Assembly (NCBI GenBank): GCA_022708025.1
Contig: JAKIZM010000007.1
Span: forward strand, 1-64,000
DNA from: Bacteroidota bacterium
GTDB lineage: Bacteria > Bacteroidota > Ignavibacteria > Ignavibacteriales > Ignavibacteriaceae
DNA: 64,000 bases
Direction: 5' to 3'
Position numbers and translations under genes: made by a program
The notes under the pieces: generated by a model
What the model was told of the DNA's origin: nothing
Databases searched by the model: none
What the model saw: the letters and a program-made list of their open reading frames with translations, nothing else
Shown here: one piece after another, positions 49,974-59,558 of the stretch
Layout of the letters: each line of letters starts with the position of its first letter
Numbering within the stretch: position 1 is the stretch's first letter

Positions 49974-52790
49974 ATGAAAACCAGATTTTTATTTTTCTTT
50001 TTACTGCTATTTACTTTAGCAGTCTTCCCGCAGGAAGAAGGACAAACTTTTCTAGAACTAAAAGACACAGGTGTTGAAGAGTTTATCAAACTCCATCCCG
50101 AATATGATGGCAGAGGCACAATAATCATCGTGCTCGATACAGGCGTCGATATGGGAATTGATGGATTATTGAAAACATCTACCGGCGAAACCAAGGTTAT
50201 CGATGTTCAGGATTTTACCGGACAAGGCGATATGCCGCTTGTTGAAGCTAATTTAACTAGTAAAGATGGGAAAGATGTTTTTGAAAATTCCAGCCAGGGT
50301 TATTCCGTATTTGCTAATAAAAGCAAGATGCTGAAAAGTGCTGATGATGTTTATTGGATGTCTGTTTTAAATGAAACTCATCTTATGAATTCCGGTTCAG
50401 GTGCACAGGACTTAAACGGAAACGGAGTTAAAGATGATAAATATTATATGGTAACATATAAAACAACTGACGGTTATTGGGTTGTTTACTTTGATACAAA
50501 CGGGAATGGCAATTTATCTGATGAAAAGCCTTTAAGAAACTACAAAGAAAATTTTGATTCGTTTACAATTGAAAATCAAAAGGGCTTAACACCAATTACA
50601 ATGGCATTAAATATTTTCCCTGATGAAAAACGGATTTCTTTATTCTTTGACGATGGTTCACACGGAACACATTGTGCCGGAATTGCAGCAGGCTTTAATA
50701 TTGGTGATGCAGGAATAAATGGTGTAGCACCAGGCGCAAAAGTAATTGGATTAAAGCTAGGCAATAATAATTATCCTGGCGGTGCAACAGTAACTGAAAG
50801 CATGAAGAAAGCATATCTTTACGCAGATAAAATTTCAAAAGAGATGAAAGCTCCTTGTATTGTTAGTATGAGCTTTGGCATTGGAAGTGAAATTGAAGCA
50901 CGCTCCGAAATAGAAAAATTCCTTGCTGATCTGCTTAGTAAAAATCCTTATTTATATGTTTCAACCAGTAACGGTAATGAAGGACCCGGAATTTCAACAG
51001 CAGGATTGCCATCATCAAGCAGTTATGTATTCTCATCCGGTGCAGTATTAACCAAGGAAATTGCACGAGATAATTACGGCAATGATCTGCCAAAAGATAT
51101 TTTATTGCATTTCAGTTCACGAGGCGGAGAAGTAAGTAAACCTGATATTATATCTCCAGGTGCAGCAACATCAACAGTTCCTAACTTTTCTATGGGTGAT
51201 AGAATGTGGGGAACAAGTATGGCTTGTCCGTATTCATCCGGTGTTATGGCACTTTTATTAAGTGCTGCCGAAAAAGAATTTCCCGGAGTTAAAATACCTT
51301 CACAGCTTTTATATAAAATATTAAGAGAAGGTGCTGTTAAATGGGATGATTATACTGTATTGGATCAAGGCGCTGGTTACATAAATGTATTGAATGCCTA
51401 TGAAATACTGAAAAAATATTTGAAGAATAATGAAATATCAAGATTTGAAACTTATACCGTTTCTTCGTTTGCTCCCAATCAGCCCGATAACAGGTCAAGA
51501 AATTTATACATACGCGATGGCTCATTTTTAACCGGTGATGAAGTATTTGCTTTTAATATCAAAAGAGATAACACCATTAAATCAAATAAGTTTTACAGAG
51601 TTTACAATCTTAAATCTGATGCTGATTGGTTAAAACTAGTTCAGAAAAAAATCTATATAAGAAATGATCAGTTTGCAACGGTTAATGTTAAAGTTGATAA
51701 AGCAAAAGTTAAAGAGCCCGGACTTTACACCGCTCAAATAACTGCTTACAGAGATGATGCAAGCAGAACTCCTGAATTTGATATGATTGCAACTGTTGTA
51801 ATTCCGTATGAATTCAACTCTACAAATAATTTTAAAATGCAGTGGAAAGATCAGGTCGTTCAGCAGGGAATGGTAAAAAGATATTTTATCAATCTGCCTG
51901 CAGGACAAAACAGTATGAAAGTAACTTTAAGCAGAGACGCTTCTTCTAACAAATATGCACGATGCAGATATTTTCTTCATAATAATAACGGAATACAGGT
52001 TGATATTTCCGGCGTTCTGTATTCAGTAAATAAAGATGAAAAAGTTGAGAATTATTATTATGATCTTGAACCCGGAGTTTATGAAATAGATATTGACGGA
52101 TTTTTCCTGGCATCAGACCCATCAACATATAATCTTGCTGTTGAGTTTCTATCTTTACAAACTGTCGATTCAAAAGAAGTATCTTCAACAGATAATAGAA
52201 TTGAATTAGTTAATTATTTTAACGAAGTAAAATCATATAATATTGATGCTGAAATGTTCGGCTACCAAAGAAAATATAACCTTACTGTTGATGGAAGTAA
52301 TACATACAAAATGCCTTTCACTTTAAACAAAGGTGAAGCATCAAAAGAATTTTCTTTTGAAATGACAAAAGAAGATTATGGCAAAGTAACCGATTTTGCA
52401 TTTCAGATTCTTGATGAAAATGGAAAAGCTTTAAGCAAAAGCGGTCTATCTTATAGAATCGGCGGAAATTTAAAAATCGAAATGCCAAAGAATAAAGAGA
52501 CAGCAGATTTTACACTTGAAATAATCCCTGCATTTACTCATAAGGAATTATCTGCTAATCTAAAAGTAAATGAAATTACTTATCTCCCTGCACCACAAAC
52601 AGTGAGTGTAAAACATAATGGCAGAGCTGTGCTTACGCTTTACCCAAACAGTATAAAATATATTGATATTGATTTCAGCAAACCGGAACTGACGATTCCG
52701 GCAGATGCAGAAGGATATGGAAAAATTTATTTTAAATCGCCAACAACGGAAAAAATTGAATATGAATTACCAATTAACTTTAAATTCTAA
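49974..52790 (+). CDS. secreted S8 subtilisin-like peptidase, tripeptidyl-peptidase II-like
   Basis: A 938-aa exported serine peptidase. After a signal peptide (about 1-20), the triad is Asp55 (VLDTGVD), His230 (DGSHGTHCAG) and Ser near 415 (GTSMACPYSSGV). The insert of about 170 residues between Asp and His, and the long beta-rich C-terminal half, resemble tripeptidyl peptidase II-type subtilases. There is no T9SS sorting domain. The downstream gene encodes an OPT oligopeptide transporter (14-base gap, AGAGGAG ribosome-binding site), so the two probably work together: peptides cut outside and taken up. Confidence 0.9.
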   Translation: MKTRFLFFFLLLFTLAVFPQEEGQTFLELKDTGVEEFIKLHPEYDGRGTIIIVLDTGVDMGIDGLLKTSTGETKVIDVQDFTGQGDMPLVEANLTSKDGKDVFENSSQGYSVFANKSKMLKSADDVYWMSVLNETHLMNSGSGAQDLNGNGVKDDKYYMVTYKTTDGYWVVYFDTNGNGNLSDEKPLRNYKENFDSFTIENQKGLTPITMALNIFPDEKRISLFFDDGSHGTHCAGIAAGFNIGDAGINGVAPGAKVIGLKLGNNNYPGGATVTESMKKAYLYADKISKEMKAPCIVSMSFGIGSEIEARSEIEKFLADLLSKNPYLYVSTSNGNEGPGISTAGLPSSSSYVFSSGAVLTKEIARDNYGNDLPKDILLHFSSRGGEVSKPDIISPGAATSTVPNFSMGDRMWGTSMACPYSSGVMALLLSAAEKEFPGVKIPSQLLYKILREGAVKWDDYTVLDQGAGYINVLNAYEILKKYLKNNEISRFETYTVSSFAPNQPDNRSRNLYIRDGSFLTGDEVFAFNIKRDNTIKSNKFYRVYNLKSDADWLKLVQKKIYIRNDQFATVNVKVDKAKVKEPGLYTAQITAYRDDASRTPEFDMIATVVIPYEFNSTNNFKMQWKDQVVQQGMVKRYFINLPAGQNSMKVTLSRDASSNKYARCRYFLHNNNGIQVDISGVLYSVNKDEKVENYYYDLEPGVYEIDIDGFFLASDPSTYNLAVEFLSLQTVDSKEVSSTDNRIELVNYFNEVKSYNIDAEMFGYQRKYNLTVDGSNTYKMPFTLNKGEASKEFSFEMTKEDYGKVTDFAFQILDENGKALSKSGLSYRIGGNLKIEMPKNKETADFTLEIIPAFTHKELSANLKVNEITYLPAPQTVSVKHNGRAVLTLYPNSIKYIDIDFSKPELTIPADAEGYGKIYFKSPTTEKIEYELPINFKF

Positions 52791-52804
52791 TAGAGGAGAA
52801 TAAA

Positions 52805-54790
52805 ATGAGCGAAGACCACGGCGGACAAGTAAAAGGACTTCCGGAAAATGCTTATAAGGAGCTTGGTCCGGGTGAGGTTTACAAACCGTTAATGCCTGCT
52901 GATTCAATTCCGCAGGAAATAACCCCCTATTCTGTTATTATGGGATTGCTTATGGCAATTCTGTTTTCTGCGGCTGCTGCTTATCTCGGATTAAAAATCG
53001 GGCAGGTGTTTGAAGCTGCAATACCAATTGCAATTATTGCTGTTGGCGTTTCCACTCTGCTTAAGAAAAAAGGATCTCTTGGTCAGAATGTGATTATTCA
53101 ATCAATTGGTCAAAACTCAGGATTGATAGTTGCAGGAGCTATTTTTACGATACCTGCACTTTATATCTTAAATCTTCAGGCACATTTTTATCAGATATTT
53201 CTTGCTTCAGCATTTGGCGGAATTTTAGGAATACTTTTCTTAATTCCATTCAGAAAATATTTTGTTGCAGAAATGCACGGCAAATTCCCATTCCCTGAAG
53301 CAACAGCAACTACAGAAATTTTAGTTGCCGGAGAAAAAGGCGGTAAACAAGCTTTAGTGCTTGTCGTAAGCGGGTTGGTTGGCGGTGTGTATGATTTTAT
53401 TATTGCAACATTTGGATGGTGGAGTGAAGTATTTACAACCAGGGTTGTTGGATTTGGTGAAATGCTTGCCGATAAATTCAAACTTGTATTCAGATTGAAT
53501 GTTGGTGCTGCTGTAATGGGTCTTGGCTATATAGTCGGATTAAAATACGCTGCAATAATTGCCGCCGGTTCATTTGTATCCTGGTATTTATTAATACCTG
53601 TTATTTCATATATCGGAAGTGGATTAACTGAACCTTTTGGAACCGGTGCAACAAAAATAATTTCTGCTATGAGTGCGGAAGAGATTTTCAGACAATATGT
53701 TAGACACGTTGGTATTGGCGGAATAGCAATGGCAGGTATTATTGGTATTATCCGTTCGTCAAAAATAATACGTGATGCAATTTCACTCGGCTTCAAAGAA
53801 ATTTTTCATAAAAAAGACGGTGCTAATCAAACAATAAGAACACAGGTTGATCTTTCGATGAAGATAATTGTAGTCGGATTAATTCTTACTGCCGGTTTAC
53901 TTTTTATTTTCTTCCATCTTGGTGTTGTTAATAATATTGGCTGGGCATTAACCGGATTATTAATTGTTCTTATAATTTCATTCCTGTTTACAACTGTTGC
54001 AGCAAATGCAATTGCAATAGTCGGAACGAACCCTGTCAGTGGTATGACATTGATGACATTGATTCTCTCCTCAATTATTCTTACTTCGGTCGGATTAAAA
54101 GGTGAATCAGGAATGATTGCAGCTTTGATAATTGGCGGTGTAGTTTGTACTGCGTTATCGATGGCTGGCGGATTTATTACTGATCTTAAAATTGGTTACT
54201 GGCTCGGTTCAACTCCTTTAAAACAGGAGCAGTGGAAATTCCTTGGCGTTTTAGTTTCAGCATTAACCGTTGGATTTGTTATCATGATCTTGAATGAAAC
54301 ATACGGATTTGTTGGAGAAGGTTCACTTGTTGCACCACAGGCAAATGCTATGGCGGCAGTAATTCAACCACTTATGGATCAGCAGCCGGCTCCGTGGACG
54401 CTCTATATTGTTGGAGCGATTTTAGCATTAGTTCTTACAATGATTAAAGTTCCTGCACTTGCTTTTGCACTCGGTATGTATATTCCATTGGAATTAAACA
54501 CACCGCTTTTAGTTGGCGGATTGATTGCGCATTATGTTTCAACACGCAGCAAAGATGAAATGATTAACAACGCAAGAAGAGAAAGAGGAACATTAATTGC
54601 TTCTGGTTTTATTGCCGGTGGTGCATTGATGGGTGTTGTAAGTGCAATTTTAAGATGGCAGGGATTTAACTGGGTCAATCCTGAATGGGCGGAATCACAT
54701 TCAGCAGAATTACTTGGTTTAGTTATGTTTGCAGTAATTTGTGTTTATATGATCTGGGATTCTTTAAGAGGAAAACCGGATACAGAATAA
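52805..54790 (+). CDS. OPT family oligopeptide transporter
   Basis: A 661-aa membrane protein with about 15 hydrophobic segments. LGPGEVYKPLMPADSIPQEITPYSVIMGLLMAILFSAAAAYLGLKIGQVFEAAIPIAII is the bacterial OPT N-terminus; GKFPFPEATATTEILVAGEKGG and ANAIAIVGTNPVSGMTLMT are further family signatures. It moves oligopeptides (or metal chelates) across the inner membrane, driven by protons or another ion. It is cotranscribed with the S8 peptidase, and a terminator follows its stop. Confidence 0.93.
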   Translation: MSEDHGGQVKGLPENAYKELGPGEVYKPLMPADSIPQEITPYSVIMGLLMAILFSAAAAYLGLKIGQVFEAAIPIAIIAVGVSTLLKKKGSLGQNVIIQSIGQNSGLIVAGAIFTIPALYILNLQAHFYQIFLASAFGGILGILFLIPFRKYFVAEMHGKFPFPEATATTEILVAGEKGGKQALVLVVSGLVGGVYDFIIATFGWWSEVFTTRVVGFGEMLADKFKLVFRLNVGAAVMGLGYIVGLKYAAIIAAGSFVSWYLLIPVISYIGSGLTEPFGTGATKIISAMSAEEIFRQYVRHVGIGGIAMAGIIGIIRSSKIIRDAISLGFKEIFHKKDGANQTIRTQVDLSMKIIVVGLILTAGLLFIFFHLGVVNNIGWALTGLLIVLIISFLFTTVAANAIAIVGTNPVSGMTLMTLILSSIILTSVGLKGESGMIAALIIGGVVCTALSMAGGFITDLKIGYWLGSTPLKQEQWKFLGVLVSALTVGFVIMILNETYGFVGEGSLVAPQANAMAAVIQPLMDQQPAPWTLYIVGAILALVLTMIKVPALAFALGMYIPLELNTPLLVGGLIAHYVSTRSKDEMINNARRERGTLIASGFIAGGALMGVVSAILRWQGFNWVNPEWAESHSAELLGLVMFAVICVYMIWDSLRGKPDTE

Positions 54791-54803
54791 GTTAACTATT
54801 TAA

Positions 54804-54838
54804 GGCTGTTATGGATTTTATAACAGCCTTAGCTTTTT
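54804..54838 (+). terminator. rho-independent terminator after the OPT transporter
   Basis: GGCTGTTAT (54804-54812) and ATAACAGCC (54820-54828) form a nine-base stem, followed by TTAGCTTTTT. The first in-frame ATG of the next open frame (54811) lies inside this stem. Confidence 0.8.
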
Positions 54839-54861
54839 ATAAACTATCAGAATTTATAGCC

Positions 54862-56115
54862 TTGAAATATCTAATAAAACAGATAATCCTTTTAGTAATT
54901 ATTTCTAACATATTATTGATTTCACAGAACCGGTATAAAATTATCGATGGTAAAAATGTTGAGGTAGATAAATGCGGTTTTCCTATTGATGATTCTTTTC
55001 AGGAAAATATTTTATCTCCTGAATATATGGGTTATAGTTACGATAGTTTATTGGTTGATCTGAATAAATGGCGTTTGAGTGAATATGTAAAAATTGATTC
55101 AATCGGTTTAAGTGTACAAGGCAGACCGCTGTGGCAGCTAACTGTTTCAAGTGATCCGAATAATGTTTTGGGAAAACGAACTGTTCATATTCATGCAAGA
55201 ACTCATCCGCAGGAAACTGAAGGGTTTTATGTTACCAGGGAAATCATAAAAATACTTTTTTCTGAAACTGAGTTAGCACAGACTGCGCGCAATAAATGTG
55301 TGTTTTATATTATTCCAATGTATAATCCGGATGGAGTCGTTTTAGGTTCACCGAGAAAAAATGCAAATAATGTTGATCTTGAAAGTAACTGGAATACTTT
55401 TCCGCATCAGCCGGAGGTTGCTGCTTTAAAAGCAAGATTTACTCAACTTATGGCATCCGAAAATCCAATTGAAGTAATGCTTAATATGCACTCTTCTTCC
55501 GATTGTAAAAGATATTTTGTGTATCATCATGAAAACGGAACATCACCCGCTTATGCAATTCTTGAACAAAACTTTATAAACGGAGTCAGATTTTATTATC
55601 CAAATGGAATTGAGCCTTTTAATTTTTTTGTTAGCTGGACAGGTGGAACTGCACTACAATATCCGGAAAGCTGGTTCTGGGTAAATCATGGTGAAAATGT
55701 TATGGCTCTTACTTATGAAGATATGTATCAGTGTTCTCAAACAGGCAATTTTGATCTCACTGCAAATGCAATTTTAAGAGGTACTCTTGATTATATGAAT
55801 ATCGCAACAGAAATACAAAATACGGAATCAACGCAGCCTGAGGATTTTGTTCTCTACCAAAATTATCCAAACCCGTTTAATCCGGCTACAAAAATCAGTT
55901 GGCAATCCCCTGTAAGTTGCTGGCAGACTTTAAAGGTTTTTGATGTGCTTGGAAAAGAAGTTGCAACTCTAATAGATGAATATAGAAACGCCGGAAGTTA
56001 TGAAGTTGATTTTCAGATTTCAGATAATGGGCATCAATTAACAAGCGGCGTATATTTTTATCAATTAAAGACAGGTGATTTTATACAAACCAGAAAAATG
56101 ATTTTGCTTCAGTAA
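54862..56115 (+). CDS. secreted M14 zinc carboxypeptidase with T9SS sorting domain
   Basis: A 417-aa protein when started at the TTG at 54862, which puts the signal peptide (KYLIKQIILLVIISNILLISQ) at residue 1. The frame is open from an ATG at 54811, but that ATG lies in the terminator stem. The zinc ligands are in VHIHARTHPQETEGFY (H-x2-E) and the later His in MLNMHSSSDCKRYF; catalytic Glu in LTYEDMYQ. A type A sorting domain (LYQNYPNPFNPATKISW...GVYFYQLKTGDFIQTRKMILLQ) sends it out by T9SS. It cleaves C-terminal residues from peptides and fits the peptide-use theme of this region. Confidence 0.85.
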   Translation: MKYLIKQIILLVIISNILLISQNRYKIIDGKNVEVDKCGFPIDDSFQENILSPEYMGYSYDSLLVDLNKWRLSEYVKIDSIGLSVQGRPLWQLTVSSDPNNVLGKRTVHIHARTHPQETEGFYVTREIIKILFSETELAQTARNKCVFYIIPMYNPDGVVLGSPRKNANNVDLESNWNTFPHQPEVAALKARFTQLMASENPIEVMLNMHSSSDCKRYFVYHHENGTSPAYAILEQNFINGVRFYYPNGIEPFNFFVSWTGGTALQYPESWFWVNHGENVMALTYEDMYQCSQTGNFDLTANAILRGTLDYMNIATEIQNTESTQPEDFVLYQNYPNPFNPATKISWQSPVSCWQTLKVFDVLGKEVATLIDEYRNAGSYEVDFQISDNGHQLTSGVYFYQLKTGDFIQTRKMILLQ

Positions 56116-56248
56116 GGCGGGCTGATTTTATTTGAAAATATTATGTTTTTAATGACGAATAAAATAATAATGGCTTATATTTTTAATTCTTACTCTCGCT
56201 CTTAATCTTAATCTTGCTTATTTTTCCTGCAATAATTTCATAATTACA

Positions 56249-57961
56249 ATGCTTAAATCATTAGAGATAAAAGATTACGCATTAATTGATCATACCGAAA
56301 TTGATTTCGGTAAAGGGCTCAATATAATTACCGGAGAAACCGGTGCCGGTAAATCAATTCTGATTGATGCAATGAGTCTGCTGCTTGGTGAAAGAGCATC
56401 AGTTGAAGTTGTTAGAAAAGGTGCGCAAAAGGCTTTTGTTGAAGGCATCTTTGATGTTGAGATGAATAAAAAAGTTAAAACATTGTTAGATGAAAATGAT
56501 ATTGAATATCAGCCTGATTTAATCATCCGTCGTGAGATTTCATTAAAGGGTTCTAACAGATGTTTTATAAACGATTCGCCTGCTGCGTTAACTTTAATAA
56601 AACAGCTTGGCGATTTACTTGTTGATCTTCACGGTCAGCACGAACATCAATCATTACTCCGTGTTGAAAGTCATATAGATTTTCTTGATGAGTTTGCCGG
56701 AAATTCTAAATTGATTGAAGACTATCAGGTTCTTTACAAAGAATTAAATAAAAAAATCTACGAGCTAAAGGATTTAAGATCAAAAGAAGAATCAATTAAA
56801 GAGAAGAAAGAGATATATGCTTTTCAGATAAAAGAAATTGATTCTGTATCTCCTTCTATTGGCGAAGATGAAGCAATTGTAAATGAACTTAACATTCTTG
56901 AAAATTCCGAAAAGCTGTTAGAACTTACTGAAGAAGTTTACACAAAATTATATGACGGAGATCCGTCTGTTATTGATCTGCTGGGTGAAACCAAACATAA
57001 GTTAAATCAACTTTCAGTAATAGATAAATCATTTCTCGAATCCGAGGGCGAATGTGATTCTGCTTTAACAATAATTAAAGAGCTTGCTAATTCACTTAGA
57101 GCATATAAATCCAAAATTGATGTTGATCCGAAAGAAGTTGAATATAAACGAGAGCGGCTTGGCTCAATAAATATGCTTAAGAAAAAATACGGCGGCTCAA
57201 TAGAAAAGATTATTGCACTTAGAGAAAAAATCGGAAAGGAATCTGAACTTGCTGAAAATTTTTCCGATGCAATAAACAAAATTCAGGATGAAATTAAAAA
57301 ATTGAGAACCGATGCAGGAGAAGCAGCTAATAAAATTTCTGTTTCCAGACAAAAATCTGCATTAAAAGTTGAAAGCGAAGTTGTAAAAACACTTAAATTA
57401 TTAGGCATATCAGATGCATCTTTTAAGGTTAAGATAAATAAGATTGAACCTGATAAAGAGAAAGAAGATTTTCTTTTTTATCAAAACAAAAAATATCTTT
57501 ATTCGGAAACCGGAATTGATGAAGTTGAGTTTTACATAAGCACAAATGCCGGTGAAGATGTTAAGCCTTTAGCAAAAGTTGCTTCGGGAGGAGAAGTATC
57601 CAGAATAATGCTTTCTTTAAAAACCATTCTCGCTAAATCAGATAAACTTCCGGTATTGATATTTGATGAAATAGACACCGGTGTAAGCGGAAGAATTGCT
57701 CAAAAAGTAGGTACAGCACTGCGGGACCTTGCATCTTTTCATCAGATAATTGCAATAACACATCTTCCACAAATTGCCGGTATGGCTGATTATCATTATT
57801 CAGTTGAGAAAAAACAAATTGATGATCGCACTGTTAGCTCAATAAGAAGGCTTAATGAAAATGAGAGAATAAATGAAGTTGCCAAACTTGTTAGCGGGGA
57901 GATTTTAACCAAAGAAAGTATTGAAAGTGCTAAACAATTAATTTTAAACAGACAGCCGTAA
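56249..57961 (+). CDS. recN: DNA repair protein RecN
   Basis: A 570-aa SMC-like ATPase that acts in double-strand break repair. The N-terminal MLKSLEIKDYALIDHTEIDFGKGLNIITGETGAGKSILIDAM contains Walker A; the middle (about 150-360) is coiled coil with the RecN-specific LVDLHGQHEHQSLL segment before it; the C-terminal signature is LAKVASGGEVSRIMLSLK and the Walker B LPVLIFDEIDTGVSG. QIIAITHLPQIAGMADYHYSVEK is the H-loop. Length is normal. It is followed four bases later by the frame of the next gene. Confidence 0.95.
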   Translation: MLKSLEIKDYALIDHTEIDFGKGLNIITGETGAGKSILIDAMSLLLGERASVEVVRKGAQKAFVEGIFDVEMNKKVKTLLDENDIEYQPDLIIRREISLKGSNRCFINDSPAALTLIKQLGDLLVDLHGQHEHQSLLRVESHIDFLDEFAGNSKLIEDYQVLYKELNKKIYELKDLRSKEESIKEKKEIYAFQIKEIDSVSPSIGEDEAIVNELNILENSEKLLELTEEVYTKLYDGDPSVIDLLGETKHKLNQLSVIDKSFLESEGECDSALTIIKELANSLRAYKSKIDVDPKEVEYKRERLGSINMLKKKYGGSIEKIIALREKIGKESELAENFSDAINKIQDEIKKLRTDAGEAANKISVSRQKSALKVESEVVKTLKLLGISDASFKVKINKIEPDKEKEDFLFYQNKKYLYSETGIDEVEFYISTNAGEDVKPLAKVASGGEVSRIMLSLKTILAKSDKLPVLIFDEIDTGVSGRIAQKVGTALRDLASFHQIIAITHLPQIAGMADYHYSVEKKQIDDRTVSSIRRLNENERINEVAKLVSGEILTKESIESAKQLILNRQP

Positions 57962-58027
57962 AAATTGCATCTGCAAAAATTATTTCTGAATTTTACGATT
58001 AAAATTCTGATGGAAAGGAAATTAGTT

Positions 58028-58939
58028 ATGAGAAAATATTTATCGCTGAGTGTTATCTTATTTTATTTCTTCTCAACTTTTTCAATAGCCCAGGTTGGTG
58101 TAAAACTAAACAGCTTTACTCCTGAAGAAGTAGGCGGTTATCTCAAACCTCTTTCAACATGGTTTGGAACTTACTTAAACTCCGGAACTTATTACAATGC
58201 TGATGTTGATAATATTTTCGGATTTAAATTTAGTTTAATTGGTCTCTGGACTATAATTCCGGAAGACCAGAAATCTTTTAAACCTAATCCACCTACAAAT
58301 GCAATCGGGGAAATTGAACAAACAGCAACAGTATTTGGAAATCACAGCGGATATTTTTTAAGTAGCCAGGGATTCTATACTTATCCTGCAGGTCTTTCAT
58401 TAAAAGCTGTTCCGTTGGGTATTTATCAGGCTTCTGCTAGTTTGTTTAATACAGAATTAATGGTCAGGCTTTTCCCCAGATCAAGTTTTGGTGATGTTAA
58501 GATCGGTATTTTTGGATTTGGATTGAAACACGAAATAAGCAGCCACATACCTCTTTTACCTCTTGATATTTCTGTGCAGTTCTTATATAATAATTTTTAT
58601 TTTGAATATGTTGGTAAAAAAACAGAGAATTATACAGTAATTAATTCCAATAATATTGCGTTCAATGTGCATGCAAGTAAAACCCTGGCTGGTATATTTA
58701 TCGCATACGGAGGTTTACAATTTGAGTCCTCCTCAACTGATCTCAAATATTATTTTGAAGATCAGCATGGACTATATCCCCAGCGCGGGAACAGAATTTA
58801 TAATGTTGAGATAGACGGAGATAATCATTTCAGATTTACAGTTGGTGCTGCGTTAAAGCTCGGATTTTTTGTAATTAATGCTGATGTGAATCTTACCAAA
58901 CTAACAACCTTCACAACCGGTCTCTCATTTGATTTTTAG
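58028..58939 (+). CDS. predicted outer-membrane protein, DUF6588-like
   Basis: A 303-aa protein from the ATG at 58028, which has GGAAAGGA upstream and begins a signal peptide (about 1-21, ending SIA). The frame is open upstream to 57965 without support. The body has GGYLKPLSTWFGTYLNSGTYYNADVDNIFGFKFSLIGLWTIIPEDQ and barrel-like strands to the C-terminal LTTFTTGLSFDF with a terminal Phe. It looks like the DUF6588 family, whose function is unknown. A lipoprotein gene follows nine bases later, so the two are probably one operon. Confidence 0.7.
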   Translation: MRKYLSLSVILFYFFSTFSIAQVGVKLNSFTPEEVGGYLKPLSTWFGTYLNSGTYYNADVDNIFGFKFSLIGLWTIIPEDQKSFKPNPPTNAIGEIEQTATVFGNHSGYFLSSQGFYTYPAGLSLKAVPLGIYQASASLFNTELMVRLFPRSSFGDVKIGIFGFGLKHEISSHIPLLPLDISVQFLYNNFYFEYVGKKTENYTVINSNNIAFNVHASKTLAGIFIAYGGLQFESSSTDLKYYFEDQHGLYPQRGNRIYNVEIDGDNHFRFTVGAALKLGFFVINADVNLTKLTTFTTGLSFDF

Positions 58940-58948
58940 GAGTAAAAG

Positions 58949-59491
58949 ATGAAAAAAATTTATAAACCTTTGATAATTACTTTAGCCTTAATTTCTTTAC
59001 TACTAAATAGCTGCAATCCTTTTGATGATATCTATCTGACTCTTGCAATGGATAGCAATTTCAATATAACAGCTGCGGGCTCTGATATATCAATTCAAAG
59101 AAATTTTTGTTTATCCGATTTTGAGGATTATGAGGATAACAAAAATCATCTTTTGGAAATTCGCTATATATCATCAGCGTATATAACAATTAACTCTACT
59201 CAGGGACTTCAGGGAAATAATCTGATACTTACCCTTTACCAAGATGACGGTTCGACAATTCTGTTTAAATATACCGTCCCAACATTTATTGCAGCTAATT
59301 ACAAAAACAACCCGCTGAAGATTGATCTTACTAAACAGGAAATTGATAATATAAATTTATATCTTAAAAACCCGCGGGAAGATAAGTGCTTTGTTGCAAA
59401 ACTTGATCTCTCAAGTGTAACCGCATTATCAATGCCTTATAATTTGGAATGCAAGCTGGAATTTTTAACGGAACTTAAAATAGAACCCTAG
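58949..59491 (+). CDS. hypothetical lipoprotein
   Basis: A 180-aa protein with a lipobox (LLLNSC, Cys at about 22) after a hydrophobic N-terminus, so it should be lipid-anchored. The mature part is beta-rich with several charged loops (FCLSDFEDYEDNKNHLLEIRYISSAYITI) and has two more cysteines. No family is recognised. It follows the DUF6588-like gene by nine bases with AGGAG upstream; the pair likely forms a membrane complex or pathway. Confidence 0.7.
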   Translation: MKKIYKPLIITLALISLLLNSCNPFDDIYLTLAMDSNFNITAAGSDISIQRNFCLSDFEDYEDNKNHLLEIRYISSAYITINSTQGLQGNNLILTLYQDDGSTILFKYTVPTFIAANYKNNPLKIDLTKQEIDNINLYLKNPREDKCFVAKLDLSSVTALSMPYNLECKLEFLTELKIEP

Positions 59492-59558
59492 TTTAATATT
59501 TAAATAAATAATCAGAAGATGTTATCTAAAAAAGATTTCATCTTTAAAAAATAATATA

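Noticed and set aside
54811-54861. Upstream ATG start for the M14 carboxypeptidase
   Set aside because: The ATG lies in the stem of the terminator of the OPT gene, and the added residues would bury the signal peptide.
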